A stretch of 64,000 nt of DNA from Prochlorococcus marinus (GTDB taxonomy: Bacteria; Cyanobacteriota; Cyanobacteriia; PCC-6307; Cyanobiaceae), in assembly GCF_001180245.1 (NCBI RefSeq), contig NZ_CVSV01000131.1, forward strand, positions 186,001 through 250,000, read 5' to 3'. The position numbers and the translations under genes were made by a program. Position 1 is the stretch's first letter. Each line of letters starts with the position of its first letter. Under the pieces are notes generated by a model. The model had not been told where the DNA came from, made no database searches, and saw only the letters and a list, made by a program, of their open reading frames with translations. Of this stretch, positions 9,320 to 16,794 are shown in pieces.

Positions 9320-10399
9320 TTATGATTTAGAAAATTTTAATTTTTCTTGAACAATTAGAAATACTATAAGTAAGGCAAAGTAAATAAATAAACCTATCCT
9401 TAATTCAGAAAGGAAGTTAAATTCATTCAGGAACAGTATCTTATCGAGAATGTAGAAAATATAAAGATTAAGCAAAATAAATCCTTCAATTCTTGTGATT
9501 TCCCCTTTGCTCCAGAAAATTGGTAAGCATGCAAAGGTAGTTAAAACCATAAAAGGTAAGTCAACTTTTATTAGACTCTGTTCAATTACTAAACCTTTAA
9601 ATCCTGAAAAAATACTGCAACTTCCAAGGATTAAAAGTTGATTGAGTAAATTACTTCCTATTACATTCCCAATCGCAAGATCTGTTTTGCCTTTAAATGC
9701 AGCAATTATTGAAGTTACTAATTCTGGTAAAGATGTCCCAGTTGCGACGATAGTTAAACCAATAACAATTTCATTTACGCCCAAAAGGGTAGCGAGCGTT
9801 TGAGAACCATTTACTAAAATATTTGAACCAAAGCTTAAAAGAAATATCCCCAATATTAACTTTAGTAAAATATTCATTTTCCCTTTATGGTTATCTTTTA
9901 ATTCTTCTATCTCTGGTTCAGCATCTTTTGTCTCCTCTCCTTTCTCATTGATGGTATTGATTTCCCATATTGTATTTAAGATTAAACAAAATATTAGAAA
10001 TATCCCTGCTTGCAATGTTAATAAGCCTGTTGATGACATAGCCCAAACTGCACAAGAAATTGCCATTAAAAGAGGCACATCTCTTCTGACTATTCTGCTT
10101 TTTACTTTAAGAGGTGTTATCAATGAGCTTATGCCCAAAACAACGAGAACATTAAAAATATTGCTTCCAATTACATTGCTTGCCGCAAGCGAATCACTGC
10201 CTTTTAAAATTGAACTCAAACTTACCAACAATTCAGGAGAGCTTGTTCCAAGAGAAACTACTGTCAAACCAATTACTATTTGAGGTATTCCTAAAATTAA
10301 TGATAAAAATATGGCTCCTTGAATAAAGAACTCTCCTCCAGCAAAAAGTAGAACTACGCCTAAAAATATTTCTATTATTGGAAATAAAAAATCACTCAT
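9320..10399 (-). CDS. CaCA-family Na+(or H+)/Ca2+ antiporter
   Basis: This 359-residue inner-membrane protein has two homologous five-helix halves. Each contains an alpha repeat of the calcium/cation exchanger family: residues 42-92 with GTSSPELLVS and GSNIFNVLVVLG, and residues 212-262 with GTSLPELVTS and GSNLLNQLLILG. The conserved acidic residues E56 and E226 are where the family binds cation. An acidic loop at 148-175 (EETKDAEPEIEE) joins the halves, as in bacterial YrbG/CaxA-like exchangers. The coupling ion cannot be decided from sequence. It stands alone on the minus strand, divergent from pyrC and convergent with gor. Confidence 0.88.
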   Translation of the reverse strand: MSDFLFPIIEIFLGVVLLFAGGEFFIQGAIFLSLILGIPQIVIGLTVVSLGTSSPELLVSLSSILKGSDSLAASNVIGSNIFNVLVVLGISSLITPLKVKSRIVRRDVPLLMAISCAVWAMSSTGLLTLQAGIFLIFCLILNTIWEINTINEKGEETKDAEPEIEELKDNHKGKMNILLKLILGIFLLSFGSNILVNGSQTLATLLGVNEIVIGLTIVATGTSLPELVTSIIAAFKGKTDLAIGNVIGSNLLNQLLILGSCSIFSGFKGLVIEQSLIKVDLPFMVLTTFACLPIFWSKGEITRIEGFILLNLYIFYILDKILFLNEFNFLSELRIGLFIYFALLIVFLIVQEKLKFSKS

Positions 10400-10474
10400 A
10401 TTTAGGATTAAATTTAGATAATAAAAATTTTCATAATTGGTTAATAACTATCCTCGAATATCTACAATTTATTG

Positions 10475-10501
10475 TCAATTTTAATTTGTTGTTAAAATTG
10501 A
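10475..10501. promoter_or_regulatory. Perfect inverted repeat just upstream of pyrC
   Basis: Two 10-base arms, TCAATTTTAA and TTAAAATTGA, are exact reverse complements separated by seven bases. The element ends 16 bases before the pyrC TTG start, so in RNA it would form a hairpin next to the ribosome binding region, and in DNA it could be a dimeric operator. The base composition is AT-only apart from one C/G pair, so the hairpin would be weak. Function is inferred. Confidence 0.45.
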
Positions 10502-10517
10502 TTAAATAGAAAAAATT

Positions 10518-11567
10518 TTGAAGACTTTAAACATAATAAAACCTGATGATTGGCATTTACATTTAAGAGAAGGTCTTGTATTAAAAAATATCATTCAGTT
10601 TACTTCGGAATATTTTGGAAGAGCCATTGTTATGCCAAATACTAAAAGTCCCATAACATCAATCAATAGCGCTATTTCTTACAGGAAATCTATTTTTGAA
10701 GCGCTACCAGAAAGTTCTAAGTTTGAACCATTAATGACAATTTATCTAACAGATGACACTGATGAAGGGGAACTAATTAATGGTTTTAAAAATAATGTTT
10801 TTTTTGCAGCAAAATTATATCCTGCTAATGCCACAACAAATTCCAGTCATGGAGTTAGGAAAATAGAAAATCTATATAAGATCTTTGAATTAATGCAAGA
10901 TTCTGGAATGCCTCTTTTAATTCATGGGGAAGTGACTGATTCTGAAGTAGATGTATTCGATAGAGAAGAAGTTTTTATAGATAAAGAACTTTCTCAAATA
11001 ACCAAAAGATTTCCAAAATTAAAAATCGTTCTAGAACATATAACCACCTCTTATGCAGTGGATTTTGTGCAAGAAAATAATATTGGGGCTACTATTACTC
11101 CGCATCATTTGCATATAAATAGAAATGCAATGTTTTTTGGAGGCTTAAATAGTGATTTTTACTGCTTACCAGTTGCTAAGAGGGAAAATAATAGACTCGC
11201 TTTAAGGAGAGCGGCAACAAGTGGGAAAAAATGTTTTTTCTTGGGGACTGACTCTGCTCCACACCTTAGGAAGTGGAAGGCGTTTTGTGGATGTGCAGGC
11301 ATTTTTAATTCGCCAGTAGCAATAGAAAGCTATTTAACAGTTTTCGAAGAGGAGGATGCTCTAGATAATTTTGAAAAGTTTGCAAGTTTGAATGGCCCTA
11401 ATTTTTATAATGTCCCACCAAATAAAGAAAAATTAAAATTAGTTTCTAGACCTAACAAAATTAAAGAATATATTGATGTTGTTGAAGAAAAAAATATTGT
11501 CGGACAAATAAAACCATTTCATGCAGGTGAAACTTTACAATGGCAAGTAGAAGGAATAGTAAATTAA
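10518..11567 (+). CDS. pyrC: Dihydroorotase (PyrC type)
   Basis: This 349-residue amidohydrolase cyclises carbamoyl aspartate to dihydroorotate in pyrimidine synthesis. Metal ligands are the HLH at residues 13-15, the carbamylated lysine K99 (FAAKLYPANATTNS), H136 in LIHGE, H174 in LEHITT and D245 in GTDSAPH. The layout and length match the class II homodimeric PyrC of Proteobacteria-type rather than the longer class I enzyme. A TTG start is used, since the conserved IIKPDDWHLHLREG follows at once. The upstream gap holds a perfect 10-base inverted repeat. It is followed by the tRNA-Leu gene. Confidence 0.95.
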   Translation: MKTLNIIKPDDWHLHLREGLVLKNIIQFTSEYFGRAIVMPNTKSPITSINSAISYRKSIFEALPESSKFEPLMTIYLTDDTDEGELINGFKNNVFFAAKLYPANATTNSSHGVRKIENLYKIFELMQDSGMPLLIHGEVTDSEVDVFDREEVFIDKELSQITKRFPKLKIVLEHITTSYAVDFVQENNIGATITPHHLHINRNAMFFGGLNSDFYCLPVAKRENNRLALRRAATSGKKCFFLGTDSAPHLRKWKAFCGCAGIFNSPVAIESYLTVFEEEDALDNFEKFASLNGPNFYNVPPNKEKLKLVSRPNKIKEYIDVVEEKNIVGQIKPFHAGETLQWQVEGIVN

Positions 11568-11618
11568 AAAAAATTAGATTTAATCTGACAATTAAAAGTG
11601 TAAATATTCCAATTTTTC

Positions 11619-11648
11619 TTGGTTAAATGGGTTACTTTCAGCTACGAT
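11619..11648 (+). promoter_or_regulatory. Candidate sigma-70-type promoter for tRNA-Leu
   Basis: TTGGTT (11619-11624) and TACGAT (11643-11648) are separated by 18 bases and lie about 20 bases before the mature tRNA 5' end, a good geometry for a stable-RNA promoter. Both hexamers match the consensus at four of six positions. Confidence 0.45.
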
Positions 11649-11668
11649 TAGAAAGCGCAAATTCCTTT

Positions 11669-11754
11669 GGGAGTGTGGCGGAATTGGTAGACGCGCCGGA
11701 CTTAAAATCCGTCGAGCGATTTAGCTCGTGGGGGTTCAAGTCCCCCCACTCCCA
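11669..11754 (+). tRNA. trnL-UAA: tRNA-Leu (anticodon UAA), no intron
   Basis: This is an 86-base class II tRNA. The acceptor stem GGGAGTG pairs with CACTCCC, the discriminator is A, and CCA is not encoded. The anticodon loop reads CTTAAAA, giving anticodon UAA. A long variable arm (GAGCGATTTAGCTC) and a T arm with GGGGG-TTCAAGT-CCCCC follow, both typical of leucine tRNA. The anticodon loop is continuous, so the group I intron found in this gene in many cyanobacteria and plastids is absent. The outermost anticodon-stem pair looks like C opposite T. It lies between pyrC and ndhL. Confidence 0.95.
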
Positions 11755-11832
11755 TTATTTAATTATTTATTTTTAGTTCTGACGATAACTTCCAATAGTT
11801 GTTATGTTTTAACTAAGCAACCATAAATCAAA

Positions 11833-12066
11833 ATGGAAAGTTTTTTCAATAATTCACTCGCTACTTTAATTGCTTATATTGGAATTTTTTCTACATATTT
11901 ATTGGTTATTCCATTATTACTATTTTACTGGATGAATAATAGATGGAATATTATGGGTAAATTTGAAAGATTAGGAATTTATGGCCTTGTATTTCTTTTC
12001 TTTCCAGGTTTAATTTTATTTTCTCCATTTTTAAATCTCAGACTAAAAGGAAGCGGAAAAGGATAA
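11833..12066 (+). CDS. ndhL: NAD(P)H-quinone oxidoreductase subunit L
   Basis: NdhL is a small membrane subunit specific to cyanobacterial and plastid NDH-1, needed for ferredoxin-dependent electron flow into plastoquinone. The 77-residue product has two hydrophobic helices (about 9-31 and 46-66) joined by a conserved loop, [20 protein letters not shown], which matches the family. Four bases separate it from the DUF3007 gene, and trpA follows; this ndhL-DUF3007-trpA order recurs in cyanobacteria. The function assignment rests on recognising the family sequence, not on a catalytic motif. Confidence 0.9.
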   Translation: MESFFNNSLATLIAYIGIFSTYLLVIPLLLFYWMNNRWNIMGKFERLGIYGLVFLFFPGLILFSPFLNLRLKGSGKG

Positions 12067-12070
12067 ATAA

Positions 12071-12391
12071 TTGACTAAAGGTAAAGTTATACAAATAGGT
12101 TTTTTTATTTCATTAATAGGATTAATTAGTTATAAATTTGCACCGCAAATTGGTATCGATAATTTTACAGCCACTACTCTCTCAAGTTGCATCTTAATTG
12201 TGATTGTTATTACTTGGGTAACATCTTATGTTTATAGAGTTGTGAATGGAAAAATGACTTTTATGGAACAAAGGAAGCGTTATAGAAAGGAGTATGAAAA
12301 AGTTGTTAATGATAAGCTAGAAACCAAATTCAACTCATTGTCAAAGGAAGAGCAGCAAAAACTAATGGAAGATTTAGAGAAAAAAACATAA
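12071..12391 (+). CDS. DUF3007 membrane protein
   Basis: This 106-residue protein has two predicted membrane helices (about 5-25 and 35-56) and a charged, helical C-terminal tail rich in Lys and Glu (67-106) that probably lies in the cytoplasm. It matches the cyanobacterial and plant DUF3007 family, which has no settled function; the constant position after ndhL suggests a role near NDH-1 or the thylakoid membrane, but this is inference. It starts with TTG, with the AAAAGGA at the end of ndhL serving as a good ribosome binding site. Translation is probably coupled to ndhL. Confidence 0.78.
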   Translation: MTKGKVIQIGFFISLIGLISYKFAPQIGIDNFTATTLSSCILIVIVITWVTSYVYRVVNGKMTFMEQRKRYRKEYEKVVNDKLETKFNSLSKEEQQKLMEDLEKKT

Positions 12392-12417
12392 ATTTTTATG
12401 GAAAATATCAAAAAATT

Positions 12418-13260
12418 ATGAAAGATAACAAAATGCAAATTACTAAAAATGAATCTTTATCTAAGGTAGATGAGATGTTTTGTGAGTTAAAAAATAAGAA
12501 AAAATTAGCTTTGATGCCTTTCATAATGGCTGGAGATCCTAATATTGAAATAACCTCTGAGATCCTATTAAAGTTACAAGAAAATGGAGCTGACCTGATT
12601 GAATTAGGTGTCCCTTACAGTGACCCCCTTGCAGACGGACCTGTTATTCAAGTGGCGGCCTCTCGCGCCTTAAAGTCAGGAACTAGCCTAAGAAAAGTAA
12701 TAAAACTTTTAGAGTCTTTAAAAGGTAAATTAAAGATTCCCATCATCCTTTTTTCTTACTTAAATCCATTACTATGTTTTGGTTTTGAAAAGTTTTGTGA
12801 GATGGCATCTAATGCTGGAGTTTCCGGACTAATAGTTCCTGATCTCCCTTTAGAAGAAGCTTATAAATTTTCTAAAATAGTTAGTAACCATTCTATGGAC
12901 TTAATTTTATTGGTAGCTCCCACAACTCCTTTTGAAAGAATGAAAAAGATATCAAATCATACAAAAGGCTTTACTTATTTAGTAAGTGTTACAGGCGTCA
13001 CTGGTGAGAGAAACAAAATGGAAAACAGAGTAGAAAATCTTATTTCTAAATTAAAAGATGTAAATAGCAATCCAATTGCTGTTGGTTTTGGAATATCCAC
13101 TCCAGAACATGTTAATAAAGTTCGTGAGTGGGGAGCAGATGGAGTAATTATTGGAAGTGCATTTGTAAAACGAATTTCTGGTTCAAGTGAAAAAGATGTT
13201 GTCGATCATGTTGGTAAATTTTGTAAAGAAATGCGTTTAGCTGCTGATCAAAAAAAATAA
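12418..13260 (+). CDS. trpA: Tryptophan synthase alpha chain
   Basis: TrpA cleaves indole-3-glycerol phosphate and passes indole through a tunnel to TrpB. The 280-residue TIM-barrel protein has FIMAGDP at 35-41, the catalytic glutamate E62 in IELGVPYSDP and the catalytic aspartate D73 in LADGP, and the phosphate-binding GFGIS and IIGSAFVK near the C-terminus. The N-terminus is slightly longer than usual, and M6 is a possible alternative start. It is third in the ndhL cluster, 26 bases after the DUF3007 gene; trpB is not nearby, so the pathway is split in this genome. Confidence 0.96.
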   Translation: MKDNKMQITKNESLSKVDEMFCELKNKKKLALMPFIMAGDPNIEITSEILLKLQENGADLIELGVPYSDPLADGPVIQVAASRALKSGTSLRKVIKLLESLKGKLKIPIILFSYLNPLLCFGFEKFCEMASNAGVSGLIVPDLPLEEAYKFSKIVSNHSMDLILLVAPTTPFERMKKISNHTKGFTYLVSVTGVTGERNKMENRVENLISKLKDVNSNPIAVGFGISTPEHVNKVREWGADGVIIGSAFVKRISGSSEKDVVDHVGKFCKEMRLAADQKK

Positions 13261-13347
13261 ATACAAAGATTATTTATAAATTAAAAGTACTTATTAGAGA
13301 AAATTAATTAAAATTTTATATCCAATTTATTTTTGTTGTCTTTAAGA

Positions 13348-13698
13348 TTATTCTGTAGGTAATAATCTTATTTGTTTTCTTCCGAGCTTAATTTCGAATT
13401 CATCACCTGCTTTTAAGTCAAGAAGTGCTGTATATGCTTTCCCTATCAGAAGATTTCCATTTCCTTGAACTGTAGCTATGTAACTAAGTTTTCTTCCACC
13501 TTTTCCAATACCCGAAACTCCAGAATCACCAAGATTAACCCCTTTTGCTTCTAAAAGTGCTTCATAAAATGCAGTAAAGTTTAAGCGTTCACCTCCGTTT
13601 TTCTTGGTGGAAACATATCCACAGGCGCGAACTAGGTCAGATTTGCTAGCATCACCCAGTTCTTTAACTTTTGAGAGGAGATCGCTACCAGTTAGCAT
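13348..13698 (-). CDS. cyAbrB-type transcription regulator
   Basis: This 116-residue protein matches the cyanobacterial AbrB family (cyAbrB). The N-terminal part (LTGSDLLSKVKELGDASKSDLVRACGY in pieces) is a conserved helical module specific to cyanobacteria. The C-terminal half (about 62-114) holds the AbrB swapped-hairpin DNA-binding fold with IGKAYTALLDLKAGDEFEIKLG. Relatives regulate carbon and nitrogen balance genes and bind DNA with low sequence specificity. It sits alone on the minus strand between trpA and the YciI-like gene, with an 86-base AT-rich gap downstream. The paralogue cannot be assigned from this window. Confidence 0.85.
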   Translation of the reverse strand: MLTGSDLLSKVKELGDASKSDLVRACGYVSTKKNGGERLNFTAFYEALLEAKGVNLGDSGVSGIGKGGRKLSYIATVQGNGNLLIGKAYTALLDLKAGDEFEIKLGRKQIRLLPTE

Positions 13699-13795
13699 AA
13701 TTAATTAAAAGAAAGTTGTATTAAATAACATAGCAATTTGGGTGTAATATATGCAATTATTTAGTATATATTTATCCAATTATTTATATTTAAAA

Positions 13796-14065
13796 ATGGA
13801 AAAGTTTGTAGTTTTTGGAAGTTACTGTGAAGATGCAATTTTTAAAAGGGAACCATTTCGTGAACAACATCTTAATAGACTTAAAAACTTAAAAGATCGC
13901 GATATTCTAGTTACATTAGGGCCAACAAAATGTACCAAATATTTGTTTGGAATTTTTAATGCTAATAATGAAAAAGAGTTGAAAGATCTCATTGAGGAGG
14001 ATATATATTGGGAAAAAGGTATATGGATTAATTATGATATTTATCCATGGATTCAGGCATTTTAA
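13796..14065 (+). CDS. YciI-like protein
   Basis: The product is about 89 residues from the ATG at 13796. An earlier in-frame ATG at 13751 would add 15 residues (Tyr/Leu/Ser-rich) before the conserved fold start MEKFVVFGSYCED, so the later start is preferred. The ferredoxin-like YciI pattern is visible: a first beta strand, the helix FREQHLNRLKNLKDRDILVTLGP, then FGIFNANNEKELKDLIEEDIYWEKGIW. Family members are small dimers of unclear, possibly catalytic role. The usual YciI His-Asp pair is only partly recognisable (H22 in REQH). The gene stands alone between cyAbrB and the HTH gene. Confidence 0.7.
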   Translation: MEKFVVFGSYCEDAIFKREPFREQHLNRLKNLKDRDILVTLGPTKCTKYLFGIFNANNEKELKDLIEEDIYWEKGIWINYDIYPWIQAF

Positions 14066-14261
14066 ATATGATTTAAAAAAAAATTTTAGTAATTATTAAC
14101 TATTAATTAAAAAGAATCAATTACAGAGAAAATACATAATATTTTTGCTTTAATAATTCAATGATTTTTCATATTTAGGAGTTAAAACAATATTAAATTA
14201 AGAGTTAGTTTTAAAATGTTTTTTAATTTTTAATTAAAAATATAATATTTTTAAATAACAT
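14066..14261. other. AT-rich intergenic region between convergent genes, with AT palindromes
   Basis: This 196-base gap separates the convergent YciI-like and HTH genes. It contains TTTTTAATTAAAAA and, at 14236-14252, AAAAATAT-A-ATATTTTT, exact palindromes next to the HTH gene's stop. They might form a weak bidirectional terminator, but they have no GC pairs and such palindromes arise easily in this composition. I see no gene or structured RNA here. Confidence 0.3.
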
Positions 14262-14582
14262 TTATTTACTAGTATCTTGATTTATCTGGTTTACTAATGA
14301 GTCGATATCTAATTGACTATAAGGTGGTGTTTGTTTTATTTTTCGATAATTGTTCTTGATATTGTTTAACCATTTTTGCTCAATTTTTATAAGATTTTTT
14401 GCAATATTGAACATGCCGCCTTTTTTATATAATTCTTTCATTTTGAGAATAATCTCCGAGGTTCTGCTCGATTTAATATTTAATTCATTTGCTAAGTCTT
14501 TTTGGGTAAATCCATGCGATTTTAACCAATCTTTTATGAAGGAGACAAGTTCTTTTTCTTCCTGTATAGATAATTTACTCAT
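14262..14582 (-). CDS. Small helix-turn-helix protein
   Basis: This 106-residue protein is not one I can name. Residues 10-50 look like an XRE-type helix-turn-helix: FIKDWLKSHGFTQKDLANELNIKSSRTSEII in pieces, where GFTQKDLANELNI is a typical second and third helix. The remainder is a basic helical segment (KIEQKWLNNIKNNYRKIKQ) that could form a dimer interface or contact DNA. Its start codon abuts the stop of the YkvA-type gene, so they are probably co-transcribed. A DNA-binding regulator is the best guess. Its Lys/Asn/Ile richness is stronger than in its neighbours, which may hint at fast evolution or acquisition. Confidence 0.6.
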   Translation of the reverse strand: MSKLSIQEEKELVSFIKDWLKSHGFTQKDLANELNIKSSRTSEIILKMKELYKKGGMFNIAKNLIKIEQKWLNNIKNNYRKIKQTPPYSQLDIDSLVNQINQDTSK

Positions 14583-14951
14583 TCAATAAAAGGGAAATAA
14601 TTTATTAAGCTTATTTTCTGCTCTTGCCCTTATTGAGGGAGTCATGTATTTGCTCCATATACTGAGTACTGCTGTAAGAGCTACGAAATCATCACTAAAA
14701 CCAACTAAAGGCATAAAGTCAGGAAAAAGATCAAATGGCATAATCAAATATGCTAGAGCAGCCATTAATGAAACTCTCACTTGTGCTGGAGTATAAGGAT
14801 CTAAAGCCATCTCCAAAACTTCTAAGGCAGGCTTGGCAATTGTTCTTCCTGCTTTAATAAGAATCTTGATAATGATATTTTCATCAAATGTTGAACTCTC
14901 TAAAACTTCAGCATCATAGATCTTTTCTTGGGTTTTGTAATTCTCTTTCAT
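14583..14951 (-). CDS. YkvA-family (DUF1232) membrane protein
   Basis: This 122-residue protein contains the DUF1232 core at about 60-98: AALAYLIMPFDLFPDFMPLVGFSDD followed by a hydrophobic helix. The Y-x-(I/L)-x-P-x-D-x-(I/L)-P-D pattern is the family hallmark. The core is a short membrane-embedded hairpin; relatives are widespread and of unknown function. It lies 36 bases downstream of the sigma factor gene on the same strand and abuts the HTH gene downstream, giving a possible sigma-YkvA-HTH transcript. Confidence 0.8.
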   Translation of the reverse strand: MKENYKTQEKIYDAEVLESSTFDENIIIKILIKAGRTIAKPALEVLEMALDPYTPAQVRVSLMAALAYLIMPFDLFPDFMPLVGFSDDFVALTAVLSIWSKYMTPSIRARAENKLNKLFPFY

Positions 14952-14987
14952 CCTTATAAATGAAATTTAAATTTTTTAATGGAATTT

Positions 14988-15911
14988 TTAGGTAATACTA
15001 TCAACTAATCCATTCTGTATTCCTGCTTTTCTAAGTTTTCTTAAAGCTCGTTGAACAACTTGACGGCAATATTCCCTGCTGCAACTCATATGTCTTGCAA
15101 CTTCAGCTAAAGTTCTCCATTCATTTGAACCGTCTAAACCAAATCTTAGACTTACGATCTTTCTTTCTTTTTCTGTTAAATTTGCTTTATCTAATAACTT
15201 CCAAGCAGAGGCGGTCCTTTCGGCTAATTCGGCTAATTCCATTGGGGGAGTTTGATCACTTGGAAGAATATCAACTAACTCGGAAGGATCTGATTTTGAT
15301 TTAACAGTACCTTGGAGGCTAACAGTGATGCTTCTTAATTCACAAGAAAGAAGTTCGTCAATTTCCTCTTTGGTTATTTTCATTTCTTCAGCTAGCTCAT
15401 CACTATTGGGTGGAATACCCTTAAGTTGCATAAGCTTTGATTTTGCTGCTCTTAGTTTTGTAAGTTTTTCATTAATGTTAACAGGGATCCTTATCGTTCT
15501 ACTTTGAGTTGACAATGCTCTATTTAAACCTTGCCTAATCCACCAATAAGCATAGGTAGAGAATCTATGTCCTCTCGAAGGATCATATTTTTCTACGGCC
15601 CTTGTTAGACCTAATGTCCCCTCTTGGATTAAGTCCAGTAATTCTAATCCTTTCCCTTGGTATCTCTTGGCAAGGTTGACAACTAGTCTTAGGTTGGCTG
15701 TTATCATCTCGTTTTTAGCTTTTTCACCAATTTTGATCTTTTTTCGCTCAGCTTCGGAATATTCACAAGCGGGACCTTTGCCTCCTGCCTGTTGACATCT
15801 ATTAACAAGTACAACCATTTCTTGGACTTTTCTGCCCATTGTGAGTTCTCTTTCAGGAGTCAAAAGTTGATGACGACCTATTTCACCAAGAAAATCGCTT
15901 AATGAACTCAC
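14988..15911 (-). CDS. Group 2 sigma-70-type RNA polymerase sigma factor
   Basis: This 307-residue protein is a non-essential-type sigma factor. It has a short region 1.2 (SLSDFLGEIGRHQLLTPERE), region 2 at about 65-135 including LLDLIQEGTLGL and the -10 melting/recognition helix TYAYWWIRQGLNRAL, region 3 at about 145-225 and region 4 at 235-300 with the helix-turn-helix TLAEVARHMSCSREYCRQ that reads the -35 box. It lacks the long acidic region 1.1 and large nonconserved insert of the primary sigma, placing it with cyanobacterial alternative group 2 factors that respond to light, nutrients or circadian time. Which one it is cannot be decided here. The gap upstream contains an 11-base tandem repeat. 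Confidence 0.92.
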   Translation of the reverse strand: MSSLSDFLGEIGRHQLLTPERELTMGRKVQEMVVLVNRCQQAGGKGPACEYSEAERKKIKIGEKAKNEMITANLRLVVNLAKRYQGKGLELLDLIQEGTLGLTRAVEKYDPSRGHRFSTYAYWWIRQGLNRALSTQSRTIRIPVNINEKLTKLRAAKSKLMQLKGIPPNSDELAEEMKITKEEIDELLSCELRSITVSLQGTVKSKSDPSELVDILPSDQTPPMELAELAERTASAWKLLDKANLTEKERKIVSLRFGLDGSNEWRTLAEVARHMSCSREYCRQVVQRALRKLRKAGIQNGLVDSIT

Positions 15912-15970
15912 GATTTACCTCTTTGTTGATATATTCAACTTATAGTCAATTTAGTAATAAGCCATACATG

Positions 15971-16018
15971 TAATAATTAATTAATAATTAATTAATAATT
16001 ATTAATTAGTTAATTAAC
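15971..16018. repeat. 11-bp AT-only tandem repeat upstream of the sigma factor gene
   Basis: The unit TAATAATTAAT occurs twice exactly and a third time with its end changed (TAATAATTATT), followed by degenerate AATTAGTTAAT. The period of 11 bases is close to one helical turn. It sits 60-107 bases upstream of the sigma factor start and downstream of hisIE, within a 160-base gap. It may affect DNA bending or regulator binding, or may be simple slippage. Confidence 0.5.
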
Positions 16019-16071
16019 ATTATTTTTTAAAATTTTAGGTTAAAAAATTATAAATTATAAATTTTTATTAT

Positions 16072-16731
16072 TTAAATTTTTCTTCTTGATTCTAGAACAG
16101 CAAGTACATCTCTCCACTCAACGCCCTTATGCATAAGGGCTACTTGCAGATGATAAATTAAATCAGCAGCTTCATTTGAGATTGAATTTTTATCATTATC
16201 TTTGCAAGCCATTATAAATTCTGCAGATTCCTCTCCTATTTTTTTCAAAATAGTATTACTACCTTTTGTTAATAAATGATTTGTGTAACTTTTTTCTGAT
16301 GGATTAATTAATCTTTCTTTAATTGTATTGAATAATTCAGAGCAGATATTTGAGAAGGGAGTTGTTTTTTTCTCTTTTTTCTCACTTTGATGAATTTGGA
16401 TTTCGTTGAAAAAACAACTTTTTTCCCCAGTGTGACATGCTCCTGAACCATTTTGTTTAATCAAGAGTATTAGTGCATCATTATCGCAGTCAAATCTTAT
16501 CTCCTTAAGTATTTGGGTACTTCCACTTGTAGCTCCTTTTCTCCAAATTTCGGATCTTGATCTGCTCCAATAATGAACGTTTTTGGTTTCAAGTGTCATT
16601 GTCAAAGATTCTTTGTTCATCCAAGCAAGCATAAGAATTGATCCGTCAAGCCAATCTTGTGCTATTGCAGGGATTAATCCATAATTATCAAAGCGTAGAT
16701 CCTCTACCGAAAAATTAGTTGAATAAGTCAT
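16072..16731 (-). CDS. hisIE: Bifunctional phosphoribosyl-AMP cyclohydrolase / phosphoribosyl-ATP pyrophosphatase
   Basis: This 219-residue fusion catalyses steps two and three of histidine synthesis. The N-terminal HisI domain (about 1-118) shows AWMNKESL, HYWSRSRSEIWRKG, the metal-binding DCDNDA and the conserved C-H-T-G-x-x-S-C-F-F motif with its zinc-binding cysteines. The C-terminal HisE domain (about 130-219) shows the MazG-like helix KKIGEESAEFIMACKD and EAADLIYHLQVAL. Its length fits a normal fusion. It is divergent from the QueD-like gene with about 60 bases between them, and hisG is 15 kb away. Confidence 0.95.
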   Translation of the reverse strand: MTYSTNFSVEDLRFDNYGLIPAIAQDWLDGSILMLAWMNKESLTMTLETKNVHYWSRSRSEIWRKGATSGSTQILKEIRFDCDNDALILLIKQNGSGACHTGEKSCFFNEIQIHQSEKKEKKTTPFSNICSELFNTIKERLINPSEKSYTNHLLTKGSNTILKKIGEESAEFIMACKDNDKNSISNEAADLIYHLQVALMHKGVEWRDVLAVLESRRKI

Positions 16732-16794
16732 TATGTTCGTTATGTTAAATGCTACTCAATGAGTTTTACTAAAAATTATCCTAACAGTTAATTG

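Noticed and set aside
14200-14261. Strong terminator or small RNA in the YciI-HTH gap
   Set aside because: The palindromes are AT-only and short, expected in this base composition; no GC-rich stem with a T tract is present.
15971-16018. CRISPR-like repeat
   Set aside because: The repeats are contiguous 11-base AT units with no spacers and no cas genes nearby.
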